Of a DNA stretch of 64,000 nt, positions 16,040 to 24,677 are shown piece by piece. Made by a program: the position numbers and the translations under genes. A model generated the notes under the pieces. The model had not been told where the DNA came from and did not search any database. It was given only the letters and a program-made list of their open reading frames with translations. Each line of letters begins with the position of its first letter. Within the stretch, counting starts at the first letter, position 1. Location: assembly GCA_003221695.1 (NCBI GenBank), contig QHSX01000041.1, positions 1 through 64,000 on the forward strand, read 5' to 3'. Source of the DNA: Candidatus Rokuibacteriota bacterium. Lineage in GTDB: Bacteria; Methylomirabilota; Methylomirabilia; Rokubacteriales; CSP1-6.

Positions 16040-18085
16040 TCAGGGTTCACGCTCGAGGCGAATGTGTAGCTGGCCCCACTCGTCGACCTCGAACCAGCCT
16101 CCGGGAGGGACGACGGTGGTCGACGACGCCTCCTCCACGATTGCCGGCCCGGAACGCTGAAACCCCGCCGGGAGCGTGTCGCGCTCCAGCACGATCGCCT
16201 CGGCCACGCCGGCGTCGCCGAAGTCCACGACCCGCCGTCCCTTGAGGGGAGGGTCGCCAGGCCGGCGCTCGATCTTGCGGAGATCGGGCCGCCTGGCGAG
16301 GTGATACCCGGTCAGCCGGTAGTTGACGACCTCCACCGGCGTATCCGGCAAGTCGAAGGTGTAGGCCTTCTTGTGCGCCGCGTGGAACAGTTCCGCGATC
16401 CGGTCCACGTCCGCCAGCGCGCCGTCCAGCGCGACGGGCACCGTGTGGTCCTGTCCGTGGTAACGGGCATCCAGGCTGCGGACGAATCGCACGTCAGCGG
16501 CTGCGACCCGGTCGGCGGCGTACTGAGCGAGGATCTCTCGCGCCATCTCGGCAAAGACGCCTTCGACCTCGTGGAGGGTGACCTCGGCCGTCCGCCGCAA
16601 CTGGGTCCTGATGAGGTCGATCCGGGGTTCGGTCATCAGCATGCCCCAGGCCGAGAAGCACCCGGGGTAATTCGGCACGATGGCGGCCTTCACACCCAGT
16701 TCCTGCGCCAGGGCGGCCACGTGCATGGGACCGCCGCCGCCCGAGGCGACCAGGACGAAGTCGCGCGGATCGTGCCCGCGCTGGACGCTGACCAGCTTGA
16801 GCGCGTTGATCATGTTCGCGTTGACGAGGCGAACGACCGAGACCGCGGCCGCTTCGACCGAGATCCCGAGCCCGCGGGCGATCTTGGCCATGGCGCCGTG
16901 GGCCTGGTCACGATCGAGGCGCAGCCGGCCCCCCAGGAAGTAGTCGGGGTTGAGGACGTTCGTCAGGAGCATGGCGTCGGTGACGGTGGGCTCGGTCCCG
17001 CCGCGTCCGTACGAGGCCGGTCCCGGGTCGGCCCCCGCGCTGACCGGTCCCACCTGCAGCGCGCCGCTGGGATCGAACCTCGCGATGGAGCCGCCGCCGG
17101 CGCCGATCTCGACGATGTCGACCACGGGGACTTTCACCGGGTACCCCGGGAAGGTGCGGGTCTGGAACAGCTTGTACTCCGTGGTGACCTTCGGCGTGCT
17201 GGCCTCGACCAGCGAGCACTTCGCGGTGGTGCCGCCGATGTCGAGGGAGATCACGTTGGGCTCCCCGACGAGCCGCCCGACGGCCGCGGCGCCGATCACC
17301 CCGGCGACCGGCCCCGACTCGATGAGCTGGATCGGGCGTCGTTTGGCCAGGGCGAAGGTGGTCGTGCCGCCGTTGGACTGCATCACGTGGGGCTGGAGGT
17401 CACCCCTCGTCGAGACGGCGCGCTCGAGGTTGTCCAGATAGGCCTCCGCGATCGGCTGGACGTAGGCGTTCAGCACGGCGGTGGTCGAGCGCTCGTACTC
17501 CCGCCACTCCCGCGTCACGTCCGAGGAGACGGTGACGGCGACGCGGGGCAGCTGCCGCCGCAAGTGCTGGGCGGTCCGCAGCTCGTGGTCGGGGTTGGCG
17601 TAGGCGTGGAGGTAGCAGACGGCAATGGCCTGCACCTGCGCGTCGCGACACCGCCGCACCACCTCCTCGACGTCTTCCATTCGCAACGGCTTGAGCACCG
17701 TGCCGTGCTGGTCCACCCGCTCCTCCACCTCGAACCGGAGGTGGCGGGGCACGAACGGGCGCGGCTTCTCGAACCTCATGTTGTAGAGATCGGGACGGTT
17801 GCCCCGGCCGATCTCGAGCACGTCCCGGAACCCGCTGGTGGTGACGAGCGCCGTCTTCACACCCTTCCGCTCGGTGATCGCGTTGATGACCACGGTGCAG
17901 CCATGGATGAAGTATCGAAACGCGTCCGTCGAGAGATTCGCCAGCGTGATCGTGTCGAGCACCCCTTGCGCCAGGTCGCCGGGCCTGGTCAGCGCCTTGG
18001 CCAGGCCGGTGGCGGTCGCGTCCTCGTCGAAGAAGACGAGATCGGTGAACGTCCCCCCGATGTCGGTTGCGACCCGGAGGCTCAT
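16040..18085 (-). CDS. hyuA: Hydantoinase/oxoprolinase subunit A (ATP-dependent)
   Basis: A 681-residue HyuA-family protein. The N-terminal Hydant_A_N domain begins RVATDIGGTFTDLVFFDE, the phosphate-binding loop, and the actin-like ATPase domain contains SLDIGGTTAKCSLVE and EIGAGGGSIA. A C-terminal small domain closes with VVPPGGWFEVDEWG. Such proteins with HyuB form N-methylhydantoinase, hydantoinase or 5-oxoprolinase enzymes that open a cyclic amide or ureide using ATP. Its ATG overlaps the hyuB stop, so the subunits are co-translated. The exact ring substrate is not readable; hydantoins fit best beside a ureohydrolase and a Pot-type importer. Confidence 0.9.
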   Translation of the reverse strand: MSLRVATDIGGTFTDLVFFDEDATATGLAKALTRPGDLAQGVLDTITLANLSTDAFRYFIHGCTVVINAITERKGVKTALVTTSGFRDVLEIGRGNRPDLYNMRFEKPRPFVPRHLRFEVEERVDQHGTVLKPLRMEDVEEVVRRCRDAQVQAIAVCYLHAYANPDHELRTAQHLRRQLPRVAVTVSSDVTREWREYERSTTAVLNAYVQPIAEAYLDNLERAVSTRGDLQPHVMQSNGGTTTFALAKRRPIQLIESGPVAGVIGAAAVGRLVGEPNVISLDIGGTTAKCSLVEASTPKVTTEYKLFQTRTFPGYPVKVPVVDIVEIGAGGGSIARFDPSGALQVGPVSAGADPGPASYGRGGTEPTVTDAMLLTNVLNPDYFLGGRLRLDRDQAHGAMAKIARGLGISVEAAAVSVVRLVNANMINALKLVSVQRGHDPRDFVLVASGGGGPMHVAALAQELGVKAAIVPNYPGCFSAWGMLMTEPRIDLIRTQLRRTAEVTLHEVEGVFAEMAREILAQYAADRVAAADVRFVRSLDARYHGQDHTVPVALDGALADVDRIAELFHAAHKKAYTFDLPDTPVEVVNYRLTGYHLARRPDLRKIERRPGDPPLKGRRVVDFGDAGVAEAIVLERDTLPAGFQRSGPAIVEEASSTTVVPPGGWFEVDEWGQLHIRLEREP

Positions 18086-19824
18086 GCCGCCGGGCGACGT
18101 CGCCCACGCCCGCCACGTTGCGCGGCGGTGCGTGCGTGGTCGATGGTGCGATCCTCCTTGAGGACCACCCCGTAGGTCTGGAGAGCTTGCTGGGGGGTCA
18201 GCAGGCCGCCGCGGACGTCCTGGCCGACGAGCTCGGGATCGCGCTCGCGGGGCGGGCCGTACCCGCCCCCGCCGCCGGTCACGATGCGGATCTGATCGCC
18301 CTTCTTGAGTGTCGTGTGCGGCAGGCGCGCGCCCCGAAACCGCCGGCGGCCGGAGATGATCTCGAGATAATTGGTCGTCCCCGGCTCCCCACCGGCCACG
18401 CCCCAGGGACGCGCGATGGACCGGCCGATGCTGGCATAGGAGAACGCGTCGTCAGTGAGGATGCGATAGACGCGCTCCAGGCCGAAGCCCCCGCGGAACC
18501 GACCGGCGCCGACGCCGCCCTCGGTGTGGAAGCGGTAGCGTTCCACCCGGAGCGGGAACTTGTTCTCTATGAGCTCCACCGGATAGTTGTACGTGTCGCC
18601 GTCGGTGGTGGCGATGAGCCCACTCTCGCCGTCCTTGTCGGGTCCGGCGCCCCAGCCGCCGTTGTGGGGCTCGATGTGGACGAACAGCTCGTTGGTGACG
18701 GGGTCGCGACCGCAGATATAGGTGGCGCACAGGCTCACGTACGAGCCGGCGGTCAGCCGGTGCGGGGCCGCGAGGGCCAGCGCCTTCCACACGAGCTCGG
18801 ACACGTGCGCGGAACCCTCGTAGTACCACCCGACCGGTGCCGGCCGGACGGCGCTGAAGACCGTGCCCGGCGGAATGACGACGCGCAGCGGTCGGAACCA
18901 CCCGTCGTTCGAGGGTGCCGTCGGCTCGGTGACGGCCTTGAAGATCGTCTTGCAGGCCGACAGGGTCGCCGAGTACGTGCAGTTGATGGGCCCGGGCACC
19001 TGGGGGACGCACCCGGTTAAGTCGATGGCCATCGCTTCGTCTTCCACCGTCACGCGCACCCGGATCGGGAGCTGGAGGTCCCGGTTGCCGTCGCCATCGA
19101 TGAAGTCCTCGGCCTCGTAGACGCCGTTGGGAATCAGTCGCAGGGCCTGCCGGGCCAGCCGTTCTCCCTGCTCGAGGATCGCGCCGAAGGTCGCGGTCAG
19201 GCGCTCGGTGCCGTACCGGCGACAGATCTCGTGCAGCCGCCCTTCACAAACCCGGACCGCCGCCAGCTCGGCGTTGAGGTCGCCCAGCGAGTGCTTCGGC
19301 AGCCGCACGTTGGCCGCCACCAGGTCGATCACATCCTGGAGCACGGCGCCGTTGCGGCAGAGCCGGATGCCGGGGAACTGCACCCCCTCCTGGTAAATCT
19401 CGGTCGAGTCCGGCGACAGAGATCCGGCGACCTTCCCGCCCACCTCGCTCCAGTGCGCCACCGCGATCCCGAACGCGATCAGGCCTCCCTGCCAGAAAAT
19501 CGGCTTGATGAGGGCGACGTCCGTGGTGTGCGTTCCCCCGCCGTAGGGGTCGTTGGTCATGTACACGTCGCCGTCCGCGATGGTGCCGGCGAACTTTCGC
19601 AACATGCTCTGCACCTGGAGCCCGAAGGTGCCGGTGAAGAGCGTGATGCCGTTGTTCTGGGCGACGAGCTGGCCCTGGGCGTCGGTGACGCCGCAGGCGA
19701 AGTCCAGGACCTCGTAGATGACCGGGCTCATGCTGGTCCGGACGAGCACGATCCCCATCTCGTCGGCGGTTGCCAGGAGCTTGCCTTTGATGATCTCTGT
19801 GGTTACCGATTCGACGTCGGTCAT
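18082..19824 (-). CDS. hyuB: Hydantoinase/oxoprolinase subunit B
   Basis: A 580-residue HyuB-family protein from ATG 19824 (MTDVESVTTEIIKGKL), with a GGGAGGAGG ribosome-binding site upstream. The frame is open further 5' but that part is not family-like. Conserved blocks include MTNDPYGGGTHTTDV, HWSEVGGKVAGS and FRGGFGLERVYRI, together with a PGPINCTYSAT segment. It is the first gene of a minus-strand operon that continues hyuA, the Pot-type ATPase, binding protein and permeases, and the ureohydrolase. Partner of HyuA in the cytoplasm. Confidence 0.9.
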   Translation of the reverse strand: MTDVESVTTEIIKGKLLATADEMGIVLVRTSMSPVIYEVLDFACGVTDAQGQLVAQNNGITLFTGTFGLQVQSMLRKFAGTIADGDVYMTNDPYGGGTHTTDVALIKPIFWQGGLIAFGIAVAHWSEVGGKVAGSLSPDSTEIYQEGVQFPGIRLCRNGAVLQDVIDLVAANVRLPKHSLGDLNAELAAVRVCEGRLHEICRRYGTERLTATFGAILEQGERLARQALRLIPNGVYEAEDFIDGDGNRDLQLPIRVRVTVEDEAMAIDLTGCVPQVPGPINCTYSATLSACKTIFKAVTEPTAPSNDGWFRPLRVVIPPGTVFSAVRPAPVGWYYEGSAHVSELVWKALALAAPHRLTAGSYVSLCATYICGRDPVTNELFVHIEPHNGGWGAGPDKDGESGLIATTDGDTYNYPVELIENKFPLRVERYRFHTEGGVGAGRFRGGFGLERVYRILTDDAFSYASIGRSIARPWGVAGGEPGTTNYLEIISGRRRFRGARLPHTTLKKGDQIRIVTGGGGGYGPPRERDPELVGQDVRGGLLTPQQALQTYGVVLKEDRTIDHARTAAQRGGRGRRRPAA

Positions 19825-19896
19825 CCTCGGTCGCCTCCTCCCGCATACCGGGGCCGGCGCCCGATTCGGGTTCCCGCCGGTCCCTGGTCCGGTCTT

Positions 19897-19925
19897 TCTA
19901 TCGCATGTTCCCCCGGCCTGGGCAA
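19897..19925 (-). promoter_or_regulatory. Candidate promoter of the hyuBA-pot-ureohydrolase operon
   Basis: On the minus strand TTGCCC (19925-19920) and GATAGA (19902-19897) are spaced 17 bp apart, ending 72 bp upstream of hyuB. Both boxes are only partial matches to consensus. It falls in the 107-bp gap after the Asp-box protein gene, which reads the same way, so read-through from that gene is an alternative. Confidence 0.25.
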
Positions 19926-19931
19926 CTCCCG

Positions 19932-22076
19932 CTAGTCGACTTTCCCGTACCAGACACTCCCACCGAACGTGGTGATGAAGATCCTGGCCGGATCGCGCGG
20001 ATCGACGATCACGCGGTGACCCCACTTGAAGTCGAACCCGGCAATGCGCCTCCACGTCAGGCCGCGATCGGAGGACCGCCAGGCGGAGGCCTCGAAGCCC
20101 GCAGCGTAGAGCACACGGGGGTCGCGCGGGTGGACCGTCACGTCGTACACGTGCTGGTCTTGCGCGAGGACCCGGCGCCATGTTGCGCCGACATCGGTCG
20201 AGAGATAGATGCCGCCGTCCTCCGCGCCTTGCGGAGTGCTCCGGCCCCAGGCGGCCAGGTACAGACGGCCGGGGTCCTGTGGGTCGATGGCCAGGCCGCT
20301 CGGACCGTTGACGCCCCGGAGCAGCGGTATGCGGGTCCAGTGCTCTGCGCCGTCGGTCGAGCGGTAGAGGGCGCCGTCCCCGGCGTTTGCGAAGCTGCCG
20401 TCGTCGCTGCGGCGAGCAACCACCAGGTAGAGCGTGCCCTTCGTATCACGCGCGAGGCGCCAGGCAAGCGGCTGCGCGCCTTCGATGCCGGCGTTCTTGA
20501 GAGCCCAGCGCTCTCCCCCGTCGGTGGACTTGAACACGCCCCGGCCGAAGCCCGTGACGTACAGCGCGCCCGCCGGGTCGCGCAGGATGTGGGTGGCGGC
20601 TGTCTGCGGCATACCGGTGTTCTGCACGCGCCAGGTGCCTCCGCCGTCGTCGCTGCGCACGACACCACCGTCGTACGTCTCGGGTGATCGGCCTTGCCAC
20701 ATCTTGGGCCGTGGAAGGTCGTGCACGCCGCTCATGACTGCCCACATCCGGCCGCGCACGTGCGGGTCGAATTCCATCCAGTACGTGGTGTTGACCCACG
20801 GTCCCGGCACGCCGCTGCGGGTCGCGCTGTACCAGCTGGCCCCGTCGTTGTCGCTGGCAAAGAGACCGATATCCGTGTAGCTGATGAACATGTGGCGTGA
20901 GTCGAAGGGGTCGAAGTGCACGCCATAGCAGGTGGTGACGTCGAGGCCGTTGGTCGTCCAGCCGCCAGCGGGCGTGCGAGTGGAGTAGACCGCTTGCCAG
21001 GACGCGCCACCGTCGAGCGTACGGAGAGTACGCCCGTAGTCGGTGGCGTACACGACGTCGGGCGTGCCGGGCGCGACTCCGAATCCGACAGGGTTGCCGG
21101 CCCACCCGGCATTGAAACGCTCGCTGAGCCAGGCATCGCGGACGTTGTGCCAGACGGGTGTCCAATGACGACCGCCGTCGACGGTCTTGGCCACGCCGAA
21201 CGTCGCCCGGATTGGCGCGCGAAGCCCCGAATAGGAGACGTACGCGACGTCGGGCTGCTGGGGGCTGGCCGCGATAGCGGTGGCGCGTCCCCAGAAGCCC
21301 CACAGCGAAGAAGCGCTCCACGTCATGCCTCCATCTGCGGAAACGAAGATCTTGCCGGCCGAGGTCGCGTAGAAGCGCGGTGGAGTCCCCGTGACGTCGG
21401 TGAAGACGCCGGGGGACGCGCCGGTGCGCCAGCCCCCGGCCTGTCGGCGATACATGGCGTCGGGACCGGCAACGTACACGGTGCGGTCGGCCTTGCTCGA
21501 GCGCGGGTCGATCCACATCCAGCGCGCTCGGCCGGGCAGGTCGGCGGATTTCCGCCATCTGGCGCCGCCGTCGGGGGACGTCCACAGGGCGGAGTCGATC
21601 GCGAGGTACAGGACGCGGGAATCTCCAGGATCGATGGCCATCGCGCCGACATCACCGCGCGGCCCGCTGGCGACGTGAAGCCTGAGGCCCGCGTGGTCGT
21701 CGCCCATCGTGATCTTCGCGACGGCGCTCGGGAAGAATCGGGCCCAGGTCCTGCCACCGTCGGAGCTGCGGAAGAGCGCGCCGGCCTGGGCGTAGATCAC
21801 GCCTGGGTCGATCGGGTCGAAGAGAAAGAACTGGACGGGACCGCCCAAATTGAAGTGGCGCCAGCGCCCTCCGGCGTCGGTCGTGATGTAGTTGCCGGTC
21901 ATGTCGCTGGCGACGAGAGCGGTGCGCGGGTCATGCGGGCTGACCGTCGGGTGGAACAGCGCGCCCCCGCCGCCAGGCCCGATGATGCGCCAGCTGTCCT
22001 CGCGCGTAGCGAATGCGGTCAGGGCGAGGGCGGCGGCCAGCACGAGCGTCGCGCGTTTCAGCAGGGTCCGATTCAT
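19932..22076 (-). CDS. Secreted Asp-box (BNR) repeat beta-propeller protein
   Basis: A 714-residue protein with an N-terminal signal peptide (LLKRATLVLAAALALTAFAT). About twelve Asp-box motifs (S-x-D-x-G-x-T-W) are spread along its length, including SSDGGRTW, SADGGMTW, TVDGGRHW, STDGGERW and SSDRGLTW. This pattern is typical of sialidase/Vps10/YCF48-like propellers that bind or cleave glycans, or act as surface scaffolds. No sialidase arginine triad can be confidently placed, so enzymatic activity is uncertain. It stands alone, divergent from the LigD polymerase gene across 83 bp. Confidence 0.75.
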   Translation of the reverse strand: MNRTLLKRATLVLAAALALTAFATREDSWRIIGPGGGGALFHPTVSPHDPRTALVASDMTGNYITTDAGGRWRHFNLGGPVQFFLFDPIDPGVIYAQAGALFRSSDGGRTWARFFPSAVAKITMGDDHAGLRLHVASGPRGDVGAMAIDPGDSRVLYLAIDSALWTSPDGGARWRKSADLPGRARWMWIDPRSSKADRTVYVAGPDAMYRRQAGGWRTGASPGVFTDVTGTPPRFYATSAGKIFVSADGGMTWSASSLWGFWGRATAIAASPQQPDVAYVSYSGLRAPIRATFGVAKTVDGGRHWTPVWHNVRDAWLSERFNAGWAGNPVGFGVAPGTPDVVYATDYGRTLRTLDGGASWQAVYSTRTPAGGWTTNGLDVTTCYGVHFDPFDSRHMFISYTDIGLFASDNDGASWYSATRSGVPGPWVNTTYWMEFDPHVRGRMWAVMSGVHDLPRPKMWQGRSPETYDGGVVRSDDGGGTWRVQNTGMPQTAATHILRDPAGALYVTGFGRGVFKSTDGGERWALKNAGIEGAQPLAWRLARDTKGTLYLVVARRSDDGSFANAGDGALYRSTDGAEHWTRIPLLRGVNGPSGLAIDPQDPGRLYLAAWGRSTPQGAEDGGIYLSTDVGATWRRVLAQDQHVYDVTVHPRDPRVLYAAGFEASAWRSSDRGLTWRRIAGFDFKWGHRVIVDPRDPARIFITTFGGSVWYGKVD

Positions 22077-22159
22077 AGGGCTCTACAGTCGCACGAGGGC
22101 AAGCCAATTGCAGGGGCTCGAGGACTTGCGCCGACGGTCAATTCGGCAACACTGTTTCC

Positions 22160-23500
22160 ATGAGCAAGGCGCGGCAGACCGTCCTGGAAGTCGCGGGTCG
22201 CGAGGTGGTGATCACCAACCCGGATAAGGTGTTCTTTCCGCAGGCCGGTCACACGAAGCTAGACCTGGCGAACTACTACGTGGCGGTCGCCGAAGGGGCG
22301 CTGCGCGGAATCGCGGGGCGGCCGATCGTGCTCAAACGCTACGTGGACGGCGCGGAGGGCGAGCCGTTCTTCCAGAAGCGGGCCCCCGCGCAGCACCCCG
22401 GGTGGGTCGAGACGGTGGAGCTGCGCTTTCCATCGGGCCGGACGGCGCGAGAGATCGTGGTACGCGACGCGGCGCAGCTGCTGTGGATTGTGAATCTGGG
22501 ATCCATCGACCTGAACCCGCACCCGGTACGCGCCGACGACCTCGAGCATCCCGACGAGCTGCGCGTTGATCTCGACCCCGGCCCGGGTACCAGCTGGGAC
22601 GACGCGAGGCGCGTGGCCCTGATCGTACGTGACGTGCTCGACGAACACGGCCTGCGCGGCTGGCCGAAGACGTCGGGATCCCGCGGCATGCACGTCAACG
22701 TGCGGATCGAGCGGCGCTGGAGCTTCGACCAGGTGCGGCGCGCGGCGCTGGCCCTTGCGCGGGAAGTGGAGCGGCGCGCGCCCGAGCGGGCGACCAGCCA
22801 ATGGTGGAAGGAGGAGCGGCACGGCGTCTTCCTCGACTACAACCAGAACGCCAAGGACCGTACGGTGGCGTCGGCCTGGTCGGTGCGCCCGACCCCTGAC
22901 GCGCGCGTCTCGATGCCGCTCGCATGGGACGAGGTCGCCCACTGCGATCCGGCGGCATTCACGCTGGTCACCGCTCCAGCGCGTCTGACCGAACGCGGCG
23001 ACGCGTCGGCAGGAATCGACACCGCGGCGGGATCGCTCGACAGCCTGCTCGAGCTGTCTGCCGCCCAGGAAGCCGCGGGCCTCGGCGACGCGCCCTGGCC
23101 GCCGCACTACAAGAAGCAAGCCGCCGAGCCGCCGCGCGTCGCACCGTCGAGACGGAAGCACGCAGCGAGCGCCCGAGAGAAAGGCCGCGGCGGCCGCCAG
23201 TCGGTGCAACCGCTCGTCACTGTCGCGAAGGCGGAGCATACGGAGGACGCGCTCGCGGGGCTGGAGCGCTGGAAGGCTCGCCATCGGGAGGCCGCGGCGT
23301 GGCTGCGGGTGGACGACGTCCTCGTCGACTCGATGCGTGGCCGCTCGAGCACGTGGACGCGCATCCGGGTCAACCTGCGTCACGTTCCCGAGGGTGAACG
23401 CCCCGCCGAGGAACCGCCCGATCCCGACTACGATCCCTGGGGTGGCCCGGGAGTCGCGCGGCGCGGATCGCGCACGCCGAAGACGCGCTCCAGCTCGTAG
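22160..23500 (+). CDS. ligD: LigD-type polymerase/primase domain protein (non-homologous end joining)
   Basis: A 446-residue archaeo-eukaryotic primase-like polymerase. The catalytic metal motif is VDLDPGPG (Asp137, Asp139), the nucleotide-binding motif is KTSGSRGMHVNV (170-181), and VASAWSVRPTPDARVSMPL matches the conserved strand before the third carboxylate region. RPIVLKRYVDG and FFQKRAP are typical of LigD polymerase N-termini. About 150 extra, basic, poorly conserved residues follow the catalytic domain. No ligase or nuclease domain is fused, and no Ku gene is visible. The 3' end overlaps a converging DNA ligase gene. Known LigD polymerases add nucleotides at broken ends. Confidence 0.88.
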   Translation: MSKARQTVLEVAGREVVITNPDKVFFPQAGHTKLDLANYYVAVAEGALRGIAGRPIVLKRYVDGAEGEPFFQKRAPAQHPGWVETVELRFPSGRTAREIVVRDAAQLLWIVNLGSIDLNPHPVRADDLEHPDELRVDLDPGPGTSWDDARRVALIVRDVLDEHGLRGWPKTSGSRGMHVNVRIERRWSFDQVRRAALALAREVERRAPERATSQWWKEERHGVFLDYNQNAKDRTVASAWSVRPTPDARVSMPLAWDEVAHCDPAAFTLVTAPARLTERGDASAGIDTAAGSLDSLLELSAAQEAAGLGDAPWPPHYKKQAAEPPRVAPSRRKHAASAREKGRGGRQSVQPLVTVAKAEHTEDALAGLERWKARHREAAAWLRVDDVLVDSMRGRSSTWTRIRVNLRHVPEGERPAEEPPDPDYDPWGGPGVARRGSRTPKTRSSS

Positions 23501-24552
23501 GCTGGCGTGACCTCCAGCTGATCGTAACGGCAGTCTTGCGGGCGCTTGTCGGGGCGCCAGCGCACGAACTGAGCGGCATGCCGGAAGCGAGTCCCCTGCA
23601 TGTGGTCGTACTCGACCTCCAGGACGCGTTCGGGTCGGAGCGGCTCCCAGCTCAGGTCCTTGCCGCGGTTCCAGCGGCTGGTCGCGCCGGGCAGGCGTTG
23701 CCCTGTTGCGTTCGCGTCTTCCTGCGCCTCGGCCCAGTGACGCCAGGGATGGCCCTCGAGCGCGTTCTCCCGGAGGGGCGCCAGGTCGGCGACGAGCTGC
23801 TTGCGGGCCGCGTTGGTGAACGCCGCGGTGACGCCGACGTGGTGCAGCGTACCATCCGCGTCGTAGAGGCCGAGCAGGAGCGAGCCGACCATCGAGCCGG
23901 TGCTGTTCTTGTGCCAGCGGAAGCCGGCGACCACGCAGTCGGCGGAGCGCGCGTGTTTGACCTTGATCATCGTGCGCTCGCCGGCGCGGTAGGGCGCGTC
24001 CAGGCGCTTCGCCATGACGCCGTCGAGCCCGGCTCCCTCGAAGCGACGGAACCAGTCCTCCGCGAGGGTACGATCACGCGTGGCCGGCGAGAGGTGCACG
24101 GGCGGTGGAGCGTCGGCCAGCACCTGCTCGAGCCGGTCGCGCCGCACCGCGAGCGTGACCTCGCGCAGGTCCTCGTTGCCGAGCGCGAGCAGGTCCCAGA
24201 CCACGAACGAAGCCGGCGCCTCCGCGGCCAGGAGCTTCACCCGCGATGCGGCCGGATGGATGCGGAGGAGCAGCGCCTCGAAGTCGAGCCCGCCCGCGCC
24301 GACGATGACGATCTCGCCGTCGACGACACAGCCCTCGGGCAGCGTCGCAGTGAGGGGTGCGACGAGCTCGGGGAAGTACCGGTTCATCGGCTTCTCGTCG
24401 CGGCTCTGCAGCACGACCTCGTCGCCGTCGCGAAACACCAATGTTCGAAAGCCGTCCCACTTGGGCTCGAACTGCCAGCCGTCGCCGGTCGGCAAGGCGT
24501 CCGCGGCCTTGGACAGCATGGGCACGAGCGGCGGAACGAAGGGCAGGCGCAT
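23428..24552 (-). CDS. ATP-dependent DNA ligase (LigD/LigC-like)
   Basis: A 374-residue ATP-dependent ligase. Motif I is EPKWDGFR with nucleophile Lys31, motif III-like VVDGEIVIVG, motif IV GLDGVMAKR and motif V MIKVKH. A C-terminal OB-fold half ends near LEVTPAYELERVFG. It resembles the ligase domain of LigD or a stand-alone LigC. It converges on the LigD-type polymerase gene, and their last 73 bp overlap antisense. The two likely act together in double-strand break repair, although they cannot share a transcript. Confidence 0.88.
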   Translation of the reverse strand: MRLPFVPPLVPMLSKAADALPTGDGWQFEPKWDGFRTLVFRDGDEVVLQSRDEKPMNRYFPELVAPLTATLPEGCVVDGEIVIVGAGGLDFEALLLRIHPAASRVKLLAAEAPASFVVWDLLALGNEDLREVTLAVRRDRLEQVLADAPPPVHLSPATRDRTLAEDWFRRFEGAGLDGVMAKRLDAPYRAGERTMIKVKHARSADCVVAGFRWHKNSTGSMVGSLLLGLYDADGTLHHVGVTAAFTNAARKQLVADLAPLRENALEGHPWRHWAEAQEDANATGQRLPGATSRWNRGKDLSWEPLRPERVLEVEYDHMQGTRFRHAAQFVRWRPDKRPQDCRYDQLEVTPAYELERVFGVRDPRRATPGPPQGS

Positions 24553-24677
24553 GGTCCAATCCTAGCGCTTCGGGCTACCCGAGCGAGAGTCTCCGACGAG
24601 GCCGTGGACGTTTTGCCGGAACGGAATCCGATGGTGGCGAGAGCCGCTCGCGGGCCCGTCGGCGGCGCGCCCCTCGC

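Noticed and set aside
22160-24552. A fused, frameshifted LigD spanning both genes
   Set aside because: The parts are on opposite strands with complete motifs in each, so a simple frameshift cannot explain them.
24573-24590. Short hairpin before the ligase gene as a nitroreductase terminator
   Set aside because: It lies upstream of the ligase start and away from an expected transcript end, and the stem has only four uninterrupted pairs.
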